From contig OY743174.1 of NCBI GenBank assembly GCA_963555705.1, positions 62,456,234 through 62,520,233 of the forward strand: a stretch of DNA of 64,000 nucleotides. The letters are read 5' to 3'. The DNA comes from Ligustrum vulgare (taxonomy: Eukaryota; Streptophyta; Magnoliopsida; Lamiales; Oleaceae). Below, piece by piece: positions 12,309 to 24,589 of the stretch. Every line of letters begins with the position of its first letter. The first letter of the stretch is position 1. The position numbers and the translations under genes are program-made. The notes beneath the pieces were generated by a model. It was not told where the DNA came from and did no database searches. It was given only the letters and a program-made list of their open reading frames with translations.

Positions 12309-13333
12309 ATTATCAACTTCACTGCAGGAACAGAAGCAGTACGGATATCAAGCTGAATATTTAATGGGTTATGGGTGCCCACAAAATTGAAATAACTATA
12401 ACTGGTAAAAAATGGCTGGGGATAGTGGAGGAGAATTGAGATGTTTATAGCGTGTAGTTTTCTGGGCAGTCGGCAGTAGGCAGTAGTGGAAAAGGCGAGT
12501 GGGTCTGGTTGATAGATTCTGTGGGAACGTGGTTGGGTAATTGTGTGTGTATGTATGTATGGAGTAAAATGACAGTTATCCCCTTAACATTTCGTAAATA
12601 TCTTACACAAACATAGTATTATATTCCTTATTTATCTCTTATTACCAATTGTTTTGAACATTAGTAAGTAAAAGTCATGTACATTCCTATAAAAATAAAA
12701 AAAATAAAAAAATAGTAAGTAAAAGTCATGAACATTCCTATAAAAAAAAAAAAAACCATGTACGAAAAGTTTTTCAAGTTGCAGAGATGAAGGAATAAAG
12801 TGTTAAAAAAAAAAAAAAAGTAACCCCTCTATTAAAAGAAATATCCACCCGTTGTCTTGAATGTCATATATTTATTTATTTATTATTTGTCATTTAATTA
12901 AGGGACAACTGCACTTGAGGTCCCGAACCTTTCAAAAATTTATAGATTTTACCAAAATCTTTGTGGTTGTTGAGACCGTCACCCAAATTTTTATAATTGT
13001 TGCAGTGACCCAAATTGATGAAATTAGTCCACTTAGTCGACCAGAAAAATGAGTTTGATCATATTTTTAATTAATTCAATAGTAAAATTGTAACTTCATA
13101 ATTTTCATAAAAAATAAGTTAAAGAGTTAAATTAGAAAACCCACCACTCCCATAACCAAATCAGAACCAGAAGCTTCCCTTATAGCAAATCGAGCGGTAC
13201 ATAGAGAAAGTCTCCACCATCATGGGCTTGCTATTCAAAATATTTATACACACACTCTGTCTTCTAGTTGGATTATAAGCTAAGAAGCACTCTGATTGAT
13301 TCTTTGGAGTGGAGAGACCCCGGTTGATGGCGT
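12309..13333. other. intergenic region between GH3 promoter and Ty3 element
   Basis: It holds the GH3 upstream region, a short tandem pair of 'AGTAAGTAAAAGTCATG' (about 12663-12735) and several A-runs. No gene is recognisable. Confidence 0.5.
12443..12449 (-). promoter_or_regulatory. candidate TATA box of the GH3 gene
   Basis: On the minus strand this reads TATAAAC, about 135 bp upstream of the ATG at 12308. The spacing would leave a 5' UTR of roughly 100 bases. It is only a sequence match in an AT-rich genome, and no transcript data are available. Confidence 0.3.
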
Positions 13334-13604
13334 GTAGGACCAAGCCCTAACGTTCTTGGACCGTTGGGATCGACAAGCGTGAGGTGTTGGGCTTTGCATG
13401 TTCTAATGGCCATAACTTTGTCATACGGTGTCCGTTTTGAACCCATAAGTACTTTCCGGAAAGGTCTCTACGAGCCGAACAAGACTCATTGCTTTGCCGT
13501 AATGTATAATGGATTTTAGCCATTTGGTGTCGTTTAGAACGTTAAAACTGTAATTTTATCTTTATTTATTAATTTTTGTGTTTTCATTTAATGTCGTTGT
13601 AAGC
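13334..13604 (+). mobile_element. truncated 5' LTR of a Ty3/gypsy element
   Basis: This segment repeats 15918-16185 almost base for base, from TG(T/C)AGGACCAAG through 'ATTTTTGTG' to 'GTCGTTGTAAGCC'. It then jumps directly into reverse transcriptase sequence. The simplest reading is a 5' LTR whose right part, together with gag, protease and the start of RT, was deleted. Confidence 0.65.
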
Positions 13605-15967
13605 CTTAGCCCGTGTGCGGTTCCGACTCTATTGATTCCGAAAAAGGAAGGAACATGGCGAATGTGCATTGACAGTCGCGCCATTAACAAAATTACTGCG
13701 AGGTACCGTTTTTCAATTCCTCATCTGGATGATTTACTTGATCAATTGGATGGTTCTACTGTGTTCACGAAGTTGGATTTGAAGAGTGGATATCATCAGA
13801 TTCGTCTTCGTCCCGGGGACGAGTGGAAGTCTGCTTTCAAAACGCGGGAAGGTTTATTTGAGTGGATGGTAATGCCATTCGGGCTTTCCAATGCACCCAA
13901 TACATTTATGCGTGTCGTGAATGAAGCTTTGAGACCCTTTATTGGGCGCTGTGTCGTAGTCTATTTTGACGACATCCTTGTTTATAGCAAAACGGAGGCC
14001 GAACATTCGCAACACCAACAGGATGTGCTCACCATCCTGCATCGTGACTATTTCTTTGCAGCAATCAAGAAGTGCATATTTTTCTCAGACCGTGTCTTAT
14101 TCCTCGGATATGTTATTTCGGAAGTAGGAGTGGAGGTGGATTCTGCAAAAATTGAGGCCATCCAACAGTGGCCACGTCCGTGTACAGTGACGGAGGTGCG
14201 AGGTTTTCATGGGTTAGCCTCGTTTTATCGGCGTTTTATTCCTCATTTCAGTTCATTGGTGGATCCCCTCACAAATTGCACGAAGAGCACTAATTTTTAG
14301 TGGACAGATGATGTAGAGATTGCTTTTTTGGGTATAAAACAGCGCCTCACTTCAGCTCCTATTTTGGTGCTTCCAGATTTTCATAAATCGTTCACCTTAC
14401 ATTGTGATGCTTCCAATGTTGGCATAGGGGCAATTCTCAGCCAGGAAGGTAGACCTGTGGCTTATTACAGCCAAAAATTAACTGGGCCGTGTGGGCGTTA
14501 TAACACATATGATGTTGAGCTTTATTCAATTGTGCAGACAGTGCGGCATTGGAGACATTATTTATTTCAAAAGGAATTTATACTGTACAGTGATCATGAG
14601 GGGTTGAAACACCTCGCCATACAGGACAATATTTCCTCTCTGCACGCAGCTTGGATTTCTTATCAGCAGTTCACTTTTGTGCTTAAACACTAGTCAGGAG
14701 CGGTGAACAAAGTCGCAGATGCCCTAAGTAGACGTCATTCTTTGTTGGGGGAGATGCGGGTATCAATTCCCGGCTTTGATAGTTTCAGTGATTTGTACCA
14801 GCAGGACCAGTTCTTTGGACCTATTTTACAGGATGTTCAGGAGGGTCGTAAATCCTACTTATGTTCTAGATTGCGGGTTCCTTTTTAAAGGACTACAACA
14901 TTGTGTTCCGGACTACAGCTTGAGACTGAAAATTATTCAAGAATGCCATGTCGAAGGGCACGTTGGGCGTGATTGGACATTTGCATTGATTTCAGCATCC
15001 TTCTTTTTGCCAACTTTGAGATGTGAGGTTTCCAGACATGTTGAGCATTGCAGTGTTTGTCATATGGCCAAAGGCCATGTTACCAATGCAGGCCTATATC
15101 GTCCTCTGCCTATCCCGGATATGCCATGGACGTATATTATATGGATTTCGTGGTGGGTTTACCGCGCACCAAGCGGGGTTATGATTCTATTTTTGTAGTT
15201 ATGGATCGTTTTTCCAAGATGGTCCATTTCGTGCTGTGTAAGAAAACAACGGATGCAATCAATGTGGCATAATTGTTCTTTCGAGAGGTTTATCGATTAC
15301 ACGTGTTGCCCACGTCGATTGTTTCTGACAAGGATACTCGATTTTTGAGCCACTTTTGGCGTAGTTTGTGGAAGCTTGTGAATACATCTTTGAATTTCAG
15401 TAGTGCTTACCATCCACAGACAGATGGCCAAACGGAGGTTGTGAATCGTTCTCTGGGAGGGATGTTGTTTTATGCCCCGCGGTCCTGTTGATCTACTCAC
15501 ACTGCCCAGCAAGACTTGCGCCTGATGATTGCACTATGGATTTTGTTGACAGCTTGAGAACTATTCATCAGTAGACGCGGGATAAATTGTTGGAGTCTGC
15601 TACTGTGTATAAGTAGCAGGCCGACTGCAAACGCCGGCATTTGGAATTTGAAGTTGGAGACTTTTTCTGGGCTGTTTTAACTAAAGACCGTTTTTCAGCA
15701 TATGAGTACAACAAGTTAGCTTCTCGCAAGATTGGTCCAGTGAAAATTATTGAAAAGATAAATCACAATGCCTACAGATTGAAACTACCCAGCCACATCC
15801 GTACAGCAGATGTGTTCAACGTCAAACATTTGGAACCTTTTGTGGATGATGACTCCTCAGATGATGTCCCCTTCGATTCGAGGACGAATCGCTTGGACCA
15901 CGGCGGAGATGATGATGTGCAGGACCAAGTCCTAACGTTCTTGGACCGTTGGGATCGACAAGCGTGA
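13578..15967 (+). pseudogene. decayed Ty3/gypsy pol (RT, RNase H, integrase)
   Basis: Pol remnants in the normal Ty3 order. Reverse transcriptase (13600-14300) carries [20 protein letters not shown] and the active-site motif YFDDILVYS. RNase H (14328-14690) carries LHCDAS and YSDHEGLKHL. Integrase (about 14880-15490) has a zinc-binding H..H..C..C region, the catalytic MDF and SDKD motifs and the [14 protein letters not shown] segment. The C-terminal region (15641-15967) has a GPxxI-type motif (RKIGPVKII) and ends DRWDRQA. No chromodomain is evident. Stop codons break the frame at 14298, 14691, 14886, 15270 and 15489. Gag and protease are absent, so the copy is non-functional. Confidence 0.9.
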
Positions 15968-16363
15968 GGTGTTGGGCTTTGCATGTTCTAATGGCCATAA
16001 CTTTGTCATACGGTGTCCGTTTTGGACCCATAAGTTCTTTCCGGAAAGGTCTCGACGAGTCGACAAGACTCACAGCTTTGCTGTGATGTATGATGGATTT
16101 TAGCATTTGGTGTCGTTTAGAACGTTAAAACTGCATTTTTATCTTTATTTGTTAATTTTTGTGCTTTCGTTTAATGTCGTTGTAAGCCTGACCCGTTTAG
16201 GGATTCATGGCCCATTAGGTTTTCTTTATTTAAGATTGTCTTATTCCTATTATAGGGGATTTTCGACTTTGAAGAAATAAATCGTGTATTTTCTTGAGAG
16301 TAGAAATCCGTGTTGTTTGTGAAGAAATCGTTTAAGAATTATTTGTAAGTGCGCCTACATCAC
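15918..16363 (+). mobile_element. 3' LTR of the Ty3/gypsy element
   Basis: It starts TGCAGGACC, and its first 270 bp match 13334-13604. It ends about CCTACATCA, giving TG...CA termini. An AATAAA occurs at about 16276. The end of the pol frame lies inside the repeat, so pol appears to overlap the LTR. No clear 5-bp target duplication was found, which leaves the outer ends approximate. Confidence 0.6.
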
Positions 16364-17128
16364 CGACCAACATGCGGCAATTGACAGAAATGGTGATGGG
16401 AAAGACACGGATCGGAGAATGTTGGTATGAATTGTATGGAATTGTGCAGCGTAGTTCAAGCTCCTCCTCATTGAACTCCTCTTCCTATGCTCTCTCGCCA
16501 CCGTCTCCCAGTTTCTCTCCTCCCGCTTCTCCATCTTCCCCTATGACCTCCGCAACTGCCTCGCTAATAACCCATTGGTCATATCACAACATCCTTGTAA
16601 GTGCTATAAGATCTGCCGTATGTTGTTCAATTTCGCAGTCGTTGGGTTTTGGACGAGGGATGAAATGATGATGTCTTCTTTCATTTTCATTTTGTATTTT
16701 AATTAGTTAATTTATGTTAAGTAACGGTTTTACCCTTTATTTAATTAGTCAAAAATATTTTTATTTTTGTTGGTCAATTAACGGCTAGGTGGATTGATTC
16801 CATTCATTTATGTCTCCACTACAATGATTATAAATGTTTGGGATGACAAATATAACAAAATAAAGGTTAAGGTAAAACTTACAAAATATTTGAAATATTT
16901 ATGGCCTATGGTGCAATTATCCCTTTAATTGATTTTATGTGGGGTAAATTGAGACGTATCTCACATGATTCAAAAAAAAAAAAAGAAAGAAAGATCACTA
17001 TGTTAGACATTTTTGCAATAAAAAGGTTCAATTTTTGTATTTATGCCCCAAGTTTTTTTTGTTTACGTTTCTTAACATCGAATTAAATATAATATTTTGT
17101 CTCTAATGGAATTTTTTTCCAAATATTT

Positions 17129-17130
<2 letters not shown>
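16364..17130. other. intergenic; possible short coding remnant near 16450-16680
   Basis: A frame near 16460-16680 gives a leucine- and cysteine-containing peptide that I do not recognise. A different frame gives a serine/proline-rich one. Neither is supported by splice sites or homology that I know, so no gene is called. Confidence 0.3.

Positions 17131-17131
<1 letters not shown>

Positions 17132-17198
<67 letters not shown>
17132..17198. repeat. (AT)n microsatellite
   Basis: More than 30 AT/TA units without interruption. Confidence 0.95.
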
Positions 17199-17200
<2 letters not shown>

Positions 17201-17291
17201 GTAATTATGATCTCCTAAGCAACAAGCATTGTGCTTAAACCACCATGATTCTTATTGTCACATAAGCACAGTACTTAGAAAATCAAAACTT

Positions 17292-17314
17292 TGTGTGTGT
17301 GTGTGTGTGTGTGT
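17292..17314. repeat. (TG)n microsatellite
   Basis: Eleven TG units. A second (GT)n run of ten units sits at 17871-17890. Confidence 0.9.
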
Positions 17315-17994
17315 TGACTTTTTGTATTTAAAAAACATGATGAAAATTAAATATTTTTACATCGTCATAAAAGCATCTTCAATGAATGTCATTTGGCAGC
17401 CATTAATTGTACTTTTAATGAATGTCTAATGCACAGACATTAAGGCAAAATAAATAATTTCCAATGCATTATGTCTTCAAACCATAATGATGCTCGTATG
17501 GCATTTATTTGTTTAAAATAAAACTATTAAATTATCATTTCCTTAAGAGATACACAATCGGCCTGTTAAACTGAACTTTTAAAGTTGGACATTTGCCTAG
17601 ACAATGTCAACTTTATTTTTGTCATCTCAATATAACATGTGGTGCATTGGAGAAGAAAATAGTTAGACACTATCTATTTTGATGACGTGATAAACTTTTT
17701 GAACCTTAACTGTCCCGAGATGCTCAACGGATTCTTTTGTATAGAAATCACAAAAATCTTCTAATTCATAAGTTAAAGATAAAAATATGATAAAAATATA
17801 TATTTAGCATATAAGTGCAAAAAATGAACAAAGATTGAAATATTTCATTACAATTAAAATATTTATCTTTGTGTGTGTGTGTGTGTGTGTAAAAAGTAAA
17901 GTAAATTAGTGTTTTAGTGTGAACATAATAGGTTAACTATTTGATTAATTAATGCATGTTTGACTATGATATGGTTAACAATTTGGTTAATGCT

Positions 17995-19010
17995 CGGCTA
18001 TTTAAGTTTGTATTTGGATTATATTCTAACCACGATTATATTTATCTAGGTTCTTTTTTTTTTACGTTTTTTAATTTTTATTATTTATTTTTCATTAAAT
18101 AATTAATGTAATTTTTATTGCAACAGTTTTCTGGATGTATATTTTTAAATTTATTGTTTTCTTTACAAATACAAAGAAAAATTATTTCCAAACTTGTTAT
18201 GTATTTGGTTAAATCTTTATGTTATTTTAATTGACAATATTTTCACTTAAATATTCTATTTGATCTTCTTATATTCTATTTGACAATTGTTTGTACTTTG
18301 TATTCCATTTTACTTAGACATTTTAATTTTAAACGAATTATTATGAATTCGTGTACGACTATTGCATTTGGATTATGTTACACGGTTTTTATAATTTACA
18401 TTCGATTCCCTATTATATTTGTCTAGGTTTATTAAATTTTTTAATTTTTATTATTTATTTTTAAAATTAAATAGTTAAGGTATTTTTATTGCAACAGTTT
18501 TCTGGATGTATATTTTTAAATTATTTATCTCTTTTTTAAATACAAATAAATTTTTTTTCAAACTTATTATGTAATTTATTAAATCTCTATCTTATTTTAA
18601 TTAACAGTATTTTCACTTAAATATTCTATTTGATCTTTTTATATACTATTTGGTCATTATTTTTTACTTTGTATCATTTTTACCTACATATTTTAATTTT
18701 TAATGAATCATAAATTTATGTACGACTATTGCATTAAGATTATATTACATTGTTATATTGTACATTCAACCGCCTACTATATTTTCCTAGGTTTATCAAA
18801 TTTGTTACGTTTATTAATTTTTATTATTTAATTTAAAATTAAATAGTTAATATAACTTTTGTTGCATCTGTTTTCTGAATGTATATTTTTAAGTTTAGTT
18901 TCCCTTTTTATAAATAAAAACAAAAATTATTTCAAATCATTATCCATTTCCTTGGATTAATGGTTTGTTTGATATTTTTTATTTATTTGTTTCATTATTT
19001 TAATGTATAA
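17995..19010. repeat. tandem array, three copies with period about 371 bp
   Basis: The phrase GCAACAGTTTTCTGGATGTA occurs at 18120 and 18491, with a diverged form at about 18864 (spacings 371 and 373). Around each copy the same order of blocks recurs: 'GCATTTGGATTAT', 'CTAGGTTTAT', 'TTTTTATTATTTA', then the shared phrase, then 'TATTTTTAAA'. Similarity falls toward the third copy. It looks like a small, old satellite-type array. No coding content. Confidence 0.75.
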
Positions 19011-20079
19011 ATAGTTAAATACACAAATCAATGCATTGTGATCTATTTTAGGTTGGACTATTTGAATTCCTTATTTTTGTGATTAGAATATTCTTATTAT
19101 TAGGTTAATTAATTAATTTAGTTAATGCATTGAGCAATTTGATTTAAATTATTTAATTAACTATATAAAAAAATTAATGCTTTAATAAAATATTTATATG
19201 AAATTGGGTAGTTCCCACGTATAGTTGTTTTTCTGGTACTTTATTTATCATTCTTTTTACTATTCAAATGTTAGATGATAATAATATTTTTATAATTAAT
19301 ACTTTTTTATACAACGAACGAACTGAAATAAGATTTTAAATGGTCTTCAATTACCCGAGTTATAATTTTTCATTTAAATATTATGCATTAGTTGATTATT
19401 GTTTAAATTATCCTTTTCTTTTTCCAAATTACAGTATTTTAAATAAAGATACTTGAAAAACATTAATCCAAATAAGACTAATCGAAGACGAGTGTACATA
19501 ACTTGAAATTGTCGCGTTTTATCTTCCCATCTTGTCCAAATAGACCTAGAACATACTCGAATATTAAATGAACTATAAATTAAGTCCTATGATTCCATGA
19601 TTGATACAATTAAAATTTCAATCTCAACCACATATTTTTTGGGATTTACACATTTTCAACTAAATATCTAATCAATTTTTATCAAAATGTACTAACATAT
19701 TTTAATATATATCTGTCAAACATGGGATAAGTGTTCAAATTCCCTTCCTCAAAATGATCACATTAATTAGTGTATCAATTGAAGAGTTCATTTTGGAGGC
19801 AGTCACCCTTGGAATCTGGAAAAGTTTGTAGTCTAAACAAAGAACTTTCTGACTTTTCTTTATCTTCACAGTAAGATATACCTAACATATACATGAACCA
19901 AACTCTACTAAAAACACAACATGGAAGCAATAAAATTGGAATAGTCTCATTCTTAAGAAAAGAAAGCGAAAAAAAAAATAGTTTAAATTCCAAAATTTAG
20001 TTGAGGCAATCAAACAATATTTACGTTTTCAAGCTAGTAGAACACATTCAACTCGAGAAGAGAGCTTGTGCTGATAGGA
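19011..20079. other. AT-rich intergenic region upstream of the RTM2-like gene
   Basis: No recognisable coding or mobile sequence. It must contain the promoter and 5' UTR of the gene starting at 20080. No convincing TATA box could be chosen among the many AT-rich stretches. Confidence 0.4.
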
Positions 20080-21342
20080 ATGGCAACGCCGAGGCACAGA
20101 CGCGGTGGTGCAGCAACTCCGAATCGACCACAATTGGGTGGTTTCCGACCAATTTATGAAGATTTTACACCCGCTTCAAAATGGTCGCAAGATGATGATA
20201 CTTTTATTCTCACCATTCAAGTTCCCGGTAAGCCCTCGACTACTTCATTCTTCCTAAACAACATTATGCGTAAAGCTAAGGTCGATGGTTGTGGACACCG
20301 AAGTTAGTGCCAAGCCACGAATGTCCTCTTAGGCCCAACCAGATTTACACCTCTAGCACGTCGGTCAAGAAAAATAGACACCGTATTAAGGAAGTTTGTG
20401 ATATACATTTACCTCGTTTCCACTGTAGGTTTCATGAAGGAGCAACTCAAAGTTTCAACGGAAGACCGGAATATCATCAGGGTCGGTGGGGAACGCCTCA
20501 TTGCCAATAACAAATGGAGTCGTTTCGAGGAGGACTTCCAGGTCCCGGATAACAGCGAACTGACATCAGTTCGTGCAAAGCATGACAGAGGAACTCTAAC
20601 CATTACTGTCCCAAGAAAGAATATTGCTGCTGGTAGAACACCTGCTAAAGAAACCCTCAGCCCTAAACCAAAATCTAAAGATCAAGTCCTTCCTCCCAAA
20701 ACTACTCCCAGGGAACCCGAGACTGATCATCACGGCCGAGATAGAGTTACTCCGGCAATTAGTCCAATAACAGATGACAGAAGTTCAGAACCAGCACAAG
20801 GGATTCAGAAAACATCAGGTGATCATCCAAGGATAAAATTTGGACAACAAGAAGATGAACAAAAGAGTCATATAGAGAAGGAGAAAAGCCCAGAATTGAC
20901 AGAGAAACCTGCGGCAAGGAAGAGGATTGTTGATGACAAAAGTTTGGAACTACTAGGAACTAAAAGAACGTCCGAGGATTATCCAGGTACTAGAACAGAA
21001 GACGAAAAAAAGAGTTACATCGGGAAGAAGGGAATCCAAGAAACCAAAGAGAAACACATTCTACCGGGAACAACACCATGGAAGGATTATGTGGAAAAAT
21101 CAGAGAAAATTTATAAAAAACGTCATCCTCAAATTGCCAAATCGAGTGCAACTGATGATTCTCCTGATCATGGTGCTTTGAAAATGGAACTGAAGAAGTA
21201 CGAGAAGAAAGGAGTGAAAGGGATTGGTGAGCTGAATGAAGAAAGGCAATTGCTGGTGAACATGGGGGCAGCACTGCTGATTATTGTTGGACTAAGTGCT
21301 TATGTTGCCTACAACTTTGCATCTCAGAATGCTAAACATTAG
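20080..21342 (+). CDS. RTM2: RTM2-like small heat-shock-domain membrane protein
   Basis: It resembles RESTRICTED TEV MOVEMENT 2 of Arabidopsis, an sHSP-like protein anchored in membranes that limits long-distance movement of some potyviruses. Exon 1 is 20080-20227 and exon 2 is 20429-21342, with a GT-AG intron (CCCG|GTAAGC ... TGTAG|GT). The join is in frame and gives 353 residues. Residues about 25-112 form an alpha-crystallin domain: KWSQDDDTFILTIQVPG, then KVSTEDRN, then the hallmark GTLTITVP at about 104-111. The middle (about 113-320) is Lys/Glu/Pro-rich and probably disordered. Residues about 327-346 (ALLIIVGLSAYVAYNFA) form a single membrane span, followed by a short tail. The ATG at 20080 precedes the domain, and an upstream GTG in frame is not needed. 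An AATAAA lies at 21404-21409. The family is secure, but whether it restricts viruses here is inference. Confidence 0.88.
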
Positions 21343-22287
21343 CTAAATATGTACCATACGATGTATATATGCACATATGCCTGTATATTCAATTCCAGTA
21401 ATTAATAAATTAATTGTACGTGCAAAGAATTATCATATCTGCTAATAACATGGCGAAGTTTGAGACTGACAAAATCACATACCGTTAATTCTCCTATTTC
21501 ATCAAAACAATAGTAATAAAAATGGTTTCTCCACAAGGAAACTCTCCTCTGCTAAACTTTTGAAAATATTTTTTAAGAACAAAAAATCATTAAGAGCATA
21601 AACAACATGGCGCACCATGACTTTGTCTCCATGTAAACACTTGTCTTATATCATTTAAATGTTACCTTCCAAGAGTCAATATTCAAACATCCAATCCTCT
21701 AGTTTCAACTCATTTTACTTTACCGTTGCACTATGTCCCTGAAGGAAAATCAAAAGTATTTTTGATCCACAAATTTCGTAGGATCCCCAACCTATAATAC
21801 ACATTCTATGTACGCATTGCGTTGGATCGACAACTTATGAACACTATCAAGCATTAACATGTAATTGTAAGCACTGAAAGAAAGAAACCAATTTTTTTAA
21901 ACTAAAAACAATGCTCCCCATAAAAAGTATGTGCAATTTTTTTATAAAAATTGACACCGATAAGTTTGAGAGCGATTTGTCTCAAGAATCAAACTTAACA
22001 TGATCTACAAATGCATTAGGACTGGTAAATTATGCAACTGCAGATAATCCTATAGAATTTGATGAGTTGCACCATGCTTTCATCATTGACTATGATACTT
22101 GTTCCTCCTTCGATCTCTTAAAATGTGAATTTCGACAACGCCGTTGCGAACAACCCCGTTATGCAACCTTAAGCATCAGTGCTTGGAGATTGAATATGTA
22201 ACGATCACGGACTTTCTCTCATTTTACTCTCTATCACTCAGGGGCTATTGCATGCGCTTTTTTTGTAACAGACAAAAACTGTTATTG
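21343..22287. other. intergenic region, no recognisable gene
   Basis: It holds the 3' UTR of the RTM2-like gene and then unassigned sequence up to the copia target site. Confidence 0.5.
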
Positions 22288-22292
22288 GGAAC

Positions 22293-22436
22293 TGTTGAAA
22301 TGTATATACCAATTTTATAGTCTAGAATAATTAGGGACTAGTTAGCAATTATGTATATGTTGTTGTTCTACTTATACTACTCTTTTGTACACATTCAATT
22401 TTAAGATAATAGAATATTCTTCTTCCAAAGATAACA
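22293..22436 (+). repeat. 5' LTR of the 22.3-26.9 kb copia element
   Basis: 144 bp, starting TGTTGAAATGTATATACC and ending AAAGATAACA. It is followed directly by the primer-binding site at 22437. Confidence 0.93.
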
Positions 22437-22448
22437 TGGCATCAGAGC
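22437..22448 (+). promoter_or_regulatory. copia primer-binding site (tRNA-iMet type)
   Basis: TGGCATCAGAGC is one base away from the common plant copia site TGGTATCAGAGC. Its position directly after the LTR supports the call. Confidence 0.85.
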
Positions 22449-22879
22449 TTAAGAAACCCTACCTTCCGGTTCCAGTCTGACCCGTCACTTTCTCGGACGG
22501 TTCCAGCGCCGGCGACGCTGCTGGTGACCGACCAAGTCGTTGACAACCAGGCTCTTGGTCTTGGAACCCTTTTTCGCGATTTTTGGGACTGCGCGATTCT
22601 GCCCGTGCGATTTTTTCGCGACTTCCGACTGCTGCCAGACTATTCTGGTCATTCCGAAGCTGACCCAGGTGATTCCGGCGATTCTGCCGCCGATGCTGAC
22701 TTGCATTTCCGACCTGGTGCTGCGGTTTTTCGACCTGGAGCTGTGCTGACGTCTCTTTCTGGCTAGTGCTGCGATTTCTGACCTGGAGTTCAACCATTAT
22801 CAGAGGTTCTTCTGCAAGTTTTCTTTTGGAAAGTAAACCTATTATTCAAGGTTTTTTCATTTTCCTCCACTTTGTGCCT

Positions 22880-24388
22880 TGTTGTTATGTAAAATCGCAA
22901 GTGTACGATATCGCAATCAAGTAATAAAGTGACTTTTGAGTCGAGTGATCGTTCTCACGAAGACTGTTTACTAAGTACCGAAATATGTCAGTTCTAAACT
23001 TTATTTGAAGAGAAAAAGAGAATTTGTGATTGTAAACTAAAACTAATAAATTAAACTAAAGAATTTAAAATTGCAGAAATGTTATGTTTTCAAATAAGAT
23101 TGTAAAGTAGTTGGGATTCACGAATTCACCTAGCCAATTAAATCAATTCCAATTCCAGATTTTATTTTCTAAATATGTGCTCGATCGAATTCACTGATTC
23201 AAATTGAGATTCCTTTCTCGAGTTTAAATCAATCCTACCTAAATAAGTCAACCTTGTATCTCTACAACGAGTCCGAATATTCCTTATCTAGATGCATTAC
23301 ACACAAGAATTCACACACGATCGCAATAATAATAAGAGTATATCTCTATCTCTCGTTTAATTACCAGATTTATTACCTAGATCTATGTTATTAACTCACC
23401 TCTAGGATTATGAAAATAACACATGAAATCATGAAAGAGTTGTCAGTTCATTCACGCATTAAACGCAATAATAAACCAACACATGCATTAAAGCGTTAAA
23501 ACAAGGAATATGGAATTAAAATAATTAACTAGGCTACATCGTTCATCTCAACATAGAATTTAGTTACACATCTTGATTAAAGAACAAAAACGAGAAAATA
23601 AAACGTTCATTGAAAATAACAAAGAAGAATGGAAAGATTGCACAAATTATTAATTCTTCAAGTATCTTCAATTCACGCCCCTCTGCGATACTTGAATCTC
23701 CAAGAATTTGAATTGAAATCTCTGTTGTGGCTTGTTCTATGGAGAGGCAAAGGTCCAGATTTCGTGCCCCATGTGTTGTATATATAGTTTTTGGAAAAAC
23801 CTAGGTCAAGAAAGTGAGAATTCTGTTGAAAATTGCGAGAAAAAACCCACAGTCGGCACAACCGGATAAGCACGCGATCACGTGGTTTCAACCCTAGCGA
23901 TCACGTGGACTTCGTTTAAACTCTCGGGTTACAATTTTGAGGTAATTCGCGATCGCGCAGTAGGATTTCAGCGATCGCGTAACATGTAATTTCCATCTTT
24001 TCTCGACTGTATAAGTTAGTTCCCGACCTTTAATTATAGTTTTAGTCCTCCACTTTCAATTGTTACGATTTAGTTCCCAAACTTTATATTCTTCTTGAAT
24101 TTCTCAATTAAGCTCTCTATTCCTTCAATTGGGATCTCCAACATCTGATTTGTTCACTTGAGCACCATGAATCTTCCCGGTTGACATCACATATCTCTCA
24201 CTTGCTCAATTAAGCTCCAATTAACATCCAATATTTCCTTTTTTTCTATTAATTGCTTCATTCTTCTTCGATTGGGATATTTTCTGAAAAACAAACAAAT
24301 AAACACAAATTAAGGAATATATATTCTAAAACGACAATAATTTCTTCTAATTTAGACATACAGATAAGTGTATAAAACACACTTATCA
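22880..24388 (-). mobile_element. solo LTR (Ty3 type), inverted, nested in the copia element
   Basis: 1509 bp flanked by TGCCT at 22875-22879 and 24389-24393. Read on the minus strand it begins TGATAAGTGTGTTTTATACAC and ends near a 'ACACTTGCGATTTTACATAACAACA' type tail. The start, the middle (repeated 'GGAGGACTAAA' phrases and GCGATCGC motifs) and the end match the solo LTR at 40177-41732. The tail resembles that of plant Ty3 LTRs that precede a 'TGGCGCC' primer site. No internal region remains, so it arose by LTR-LTR recombination. The superfamily assignment is inference. Confidence 0.85.
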
Positions 24389-24393
24389 TGCCT

Positions 24394-24561
24394 ATGTGTT
24401 CTTCTCCAGTTACTATTGTTATGGGTGAAAATAAAAAATTTTGTGTGACTAATATGATTCCGGTGATGTCGAAAATTACGAAACATAAACTCAATGGGTC
24501 TAACTATATTGCTTGGAGTAATATTGTTAGAGTGTATCTGCGTAGTATAAAGAAAGAATAG
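24394..24561 (+). pseudogene. copia gag N-terminal fragment
   Basis: Reads KLNGSNYIAWSNIVRVYLRS, the conserved start of plant copia gag (DUF4219/UBN2 type), then a stop at 24559. It lies just after the nested solo LTR. The rest of gag, protease and the first part of integrase are missing. Confidence 0.8.
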
Positions 24562-24589
24562 ACATCTCCTCGAGACATCAAGAGCACTT

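Noticed and set aside
16372..16668. Ser/Pro-rich open frame after the Ty3 element
   Set aside because: No known domain and no splice context, and a different frame over the same bases is equally open. Described only as unassigned sequence.
22459..22797. Overlapping open frames on both strands giving Arg/Gln-rich or Phe-rich peptides
   Set aside because: They lie in the leader of the copia element, on both strands, and resemble no gag or host protein. The higher GC content explains the lack of stops.
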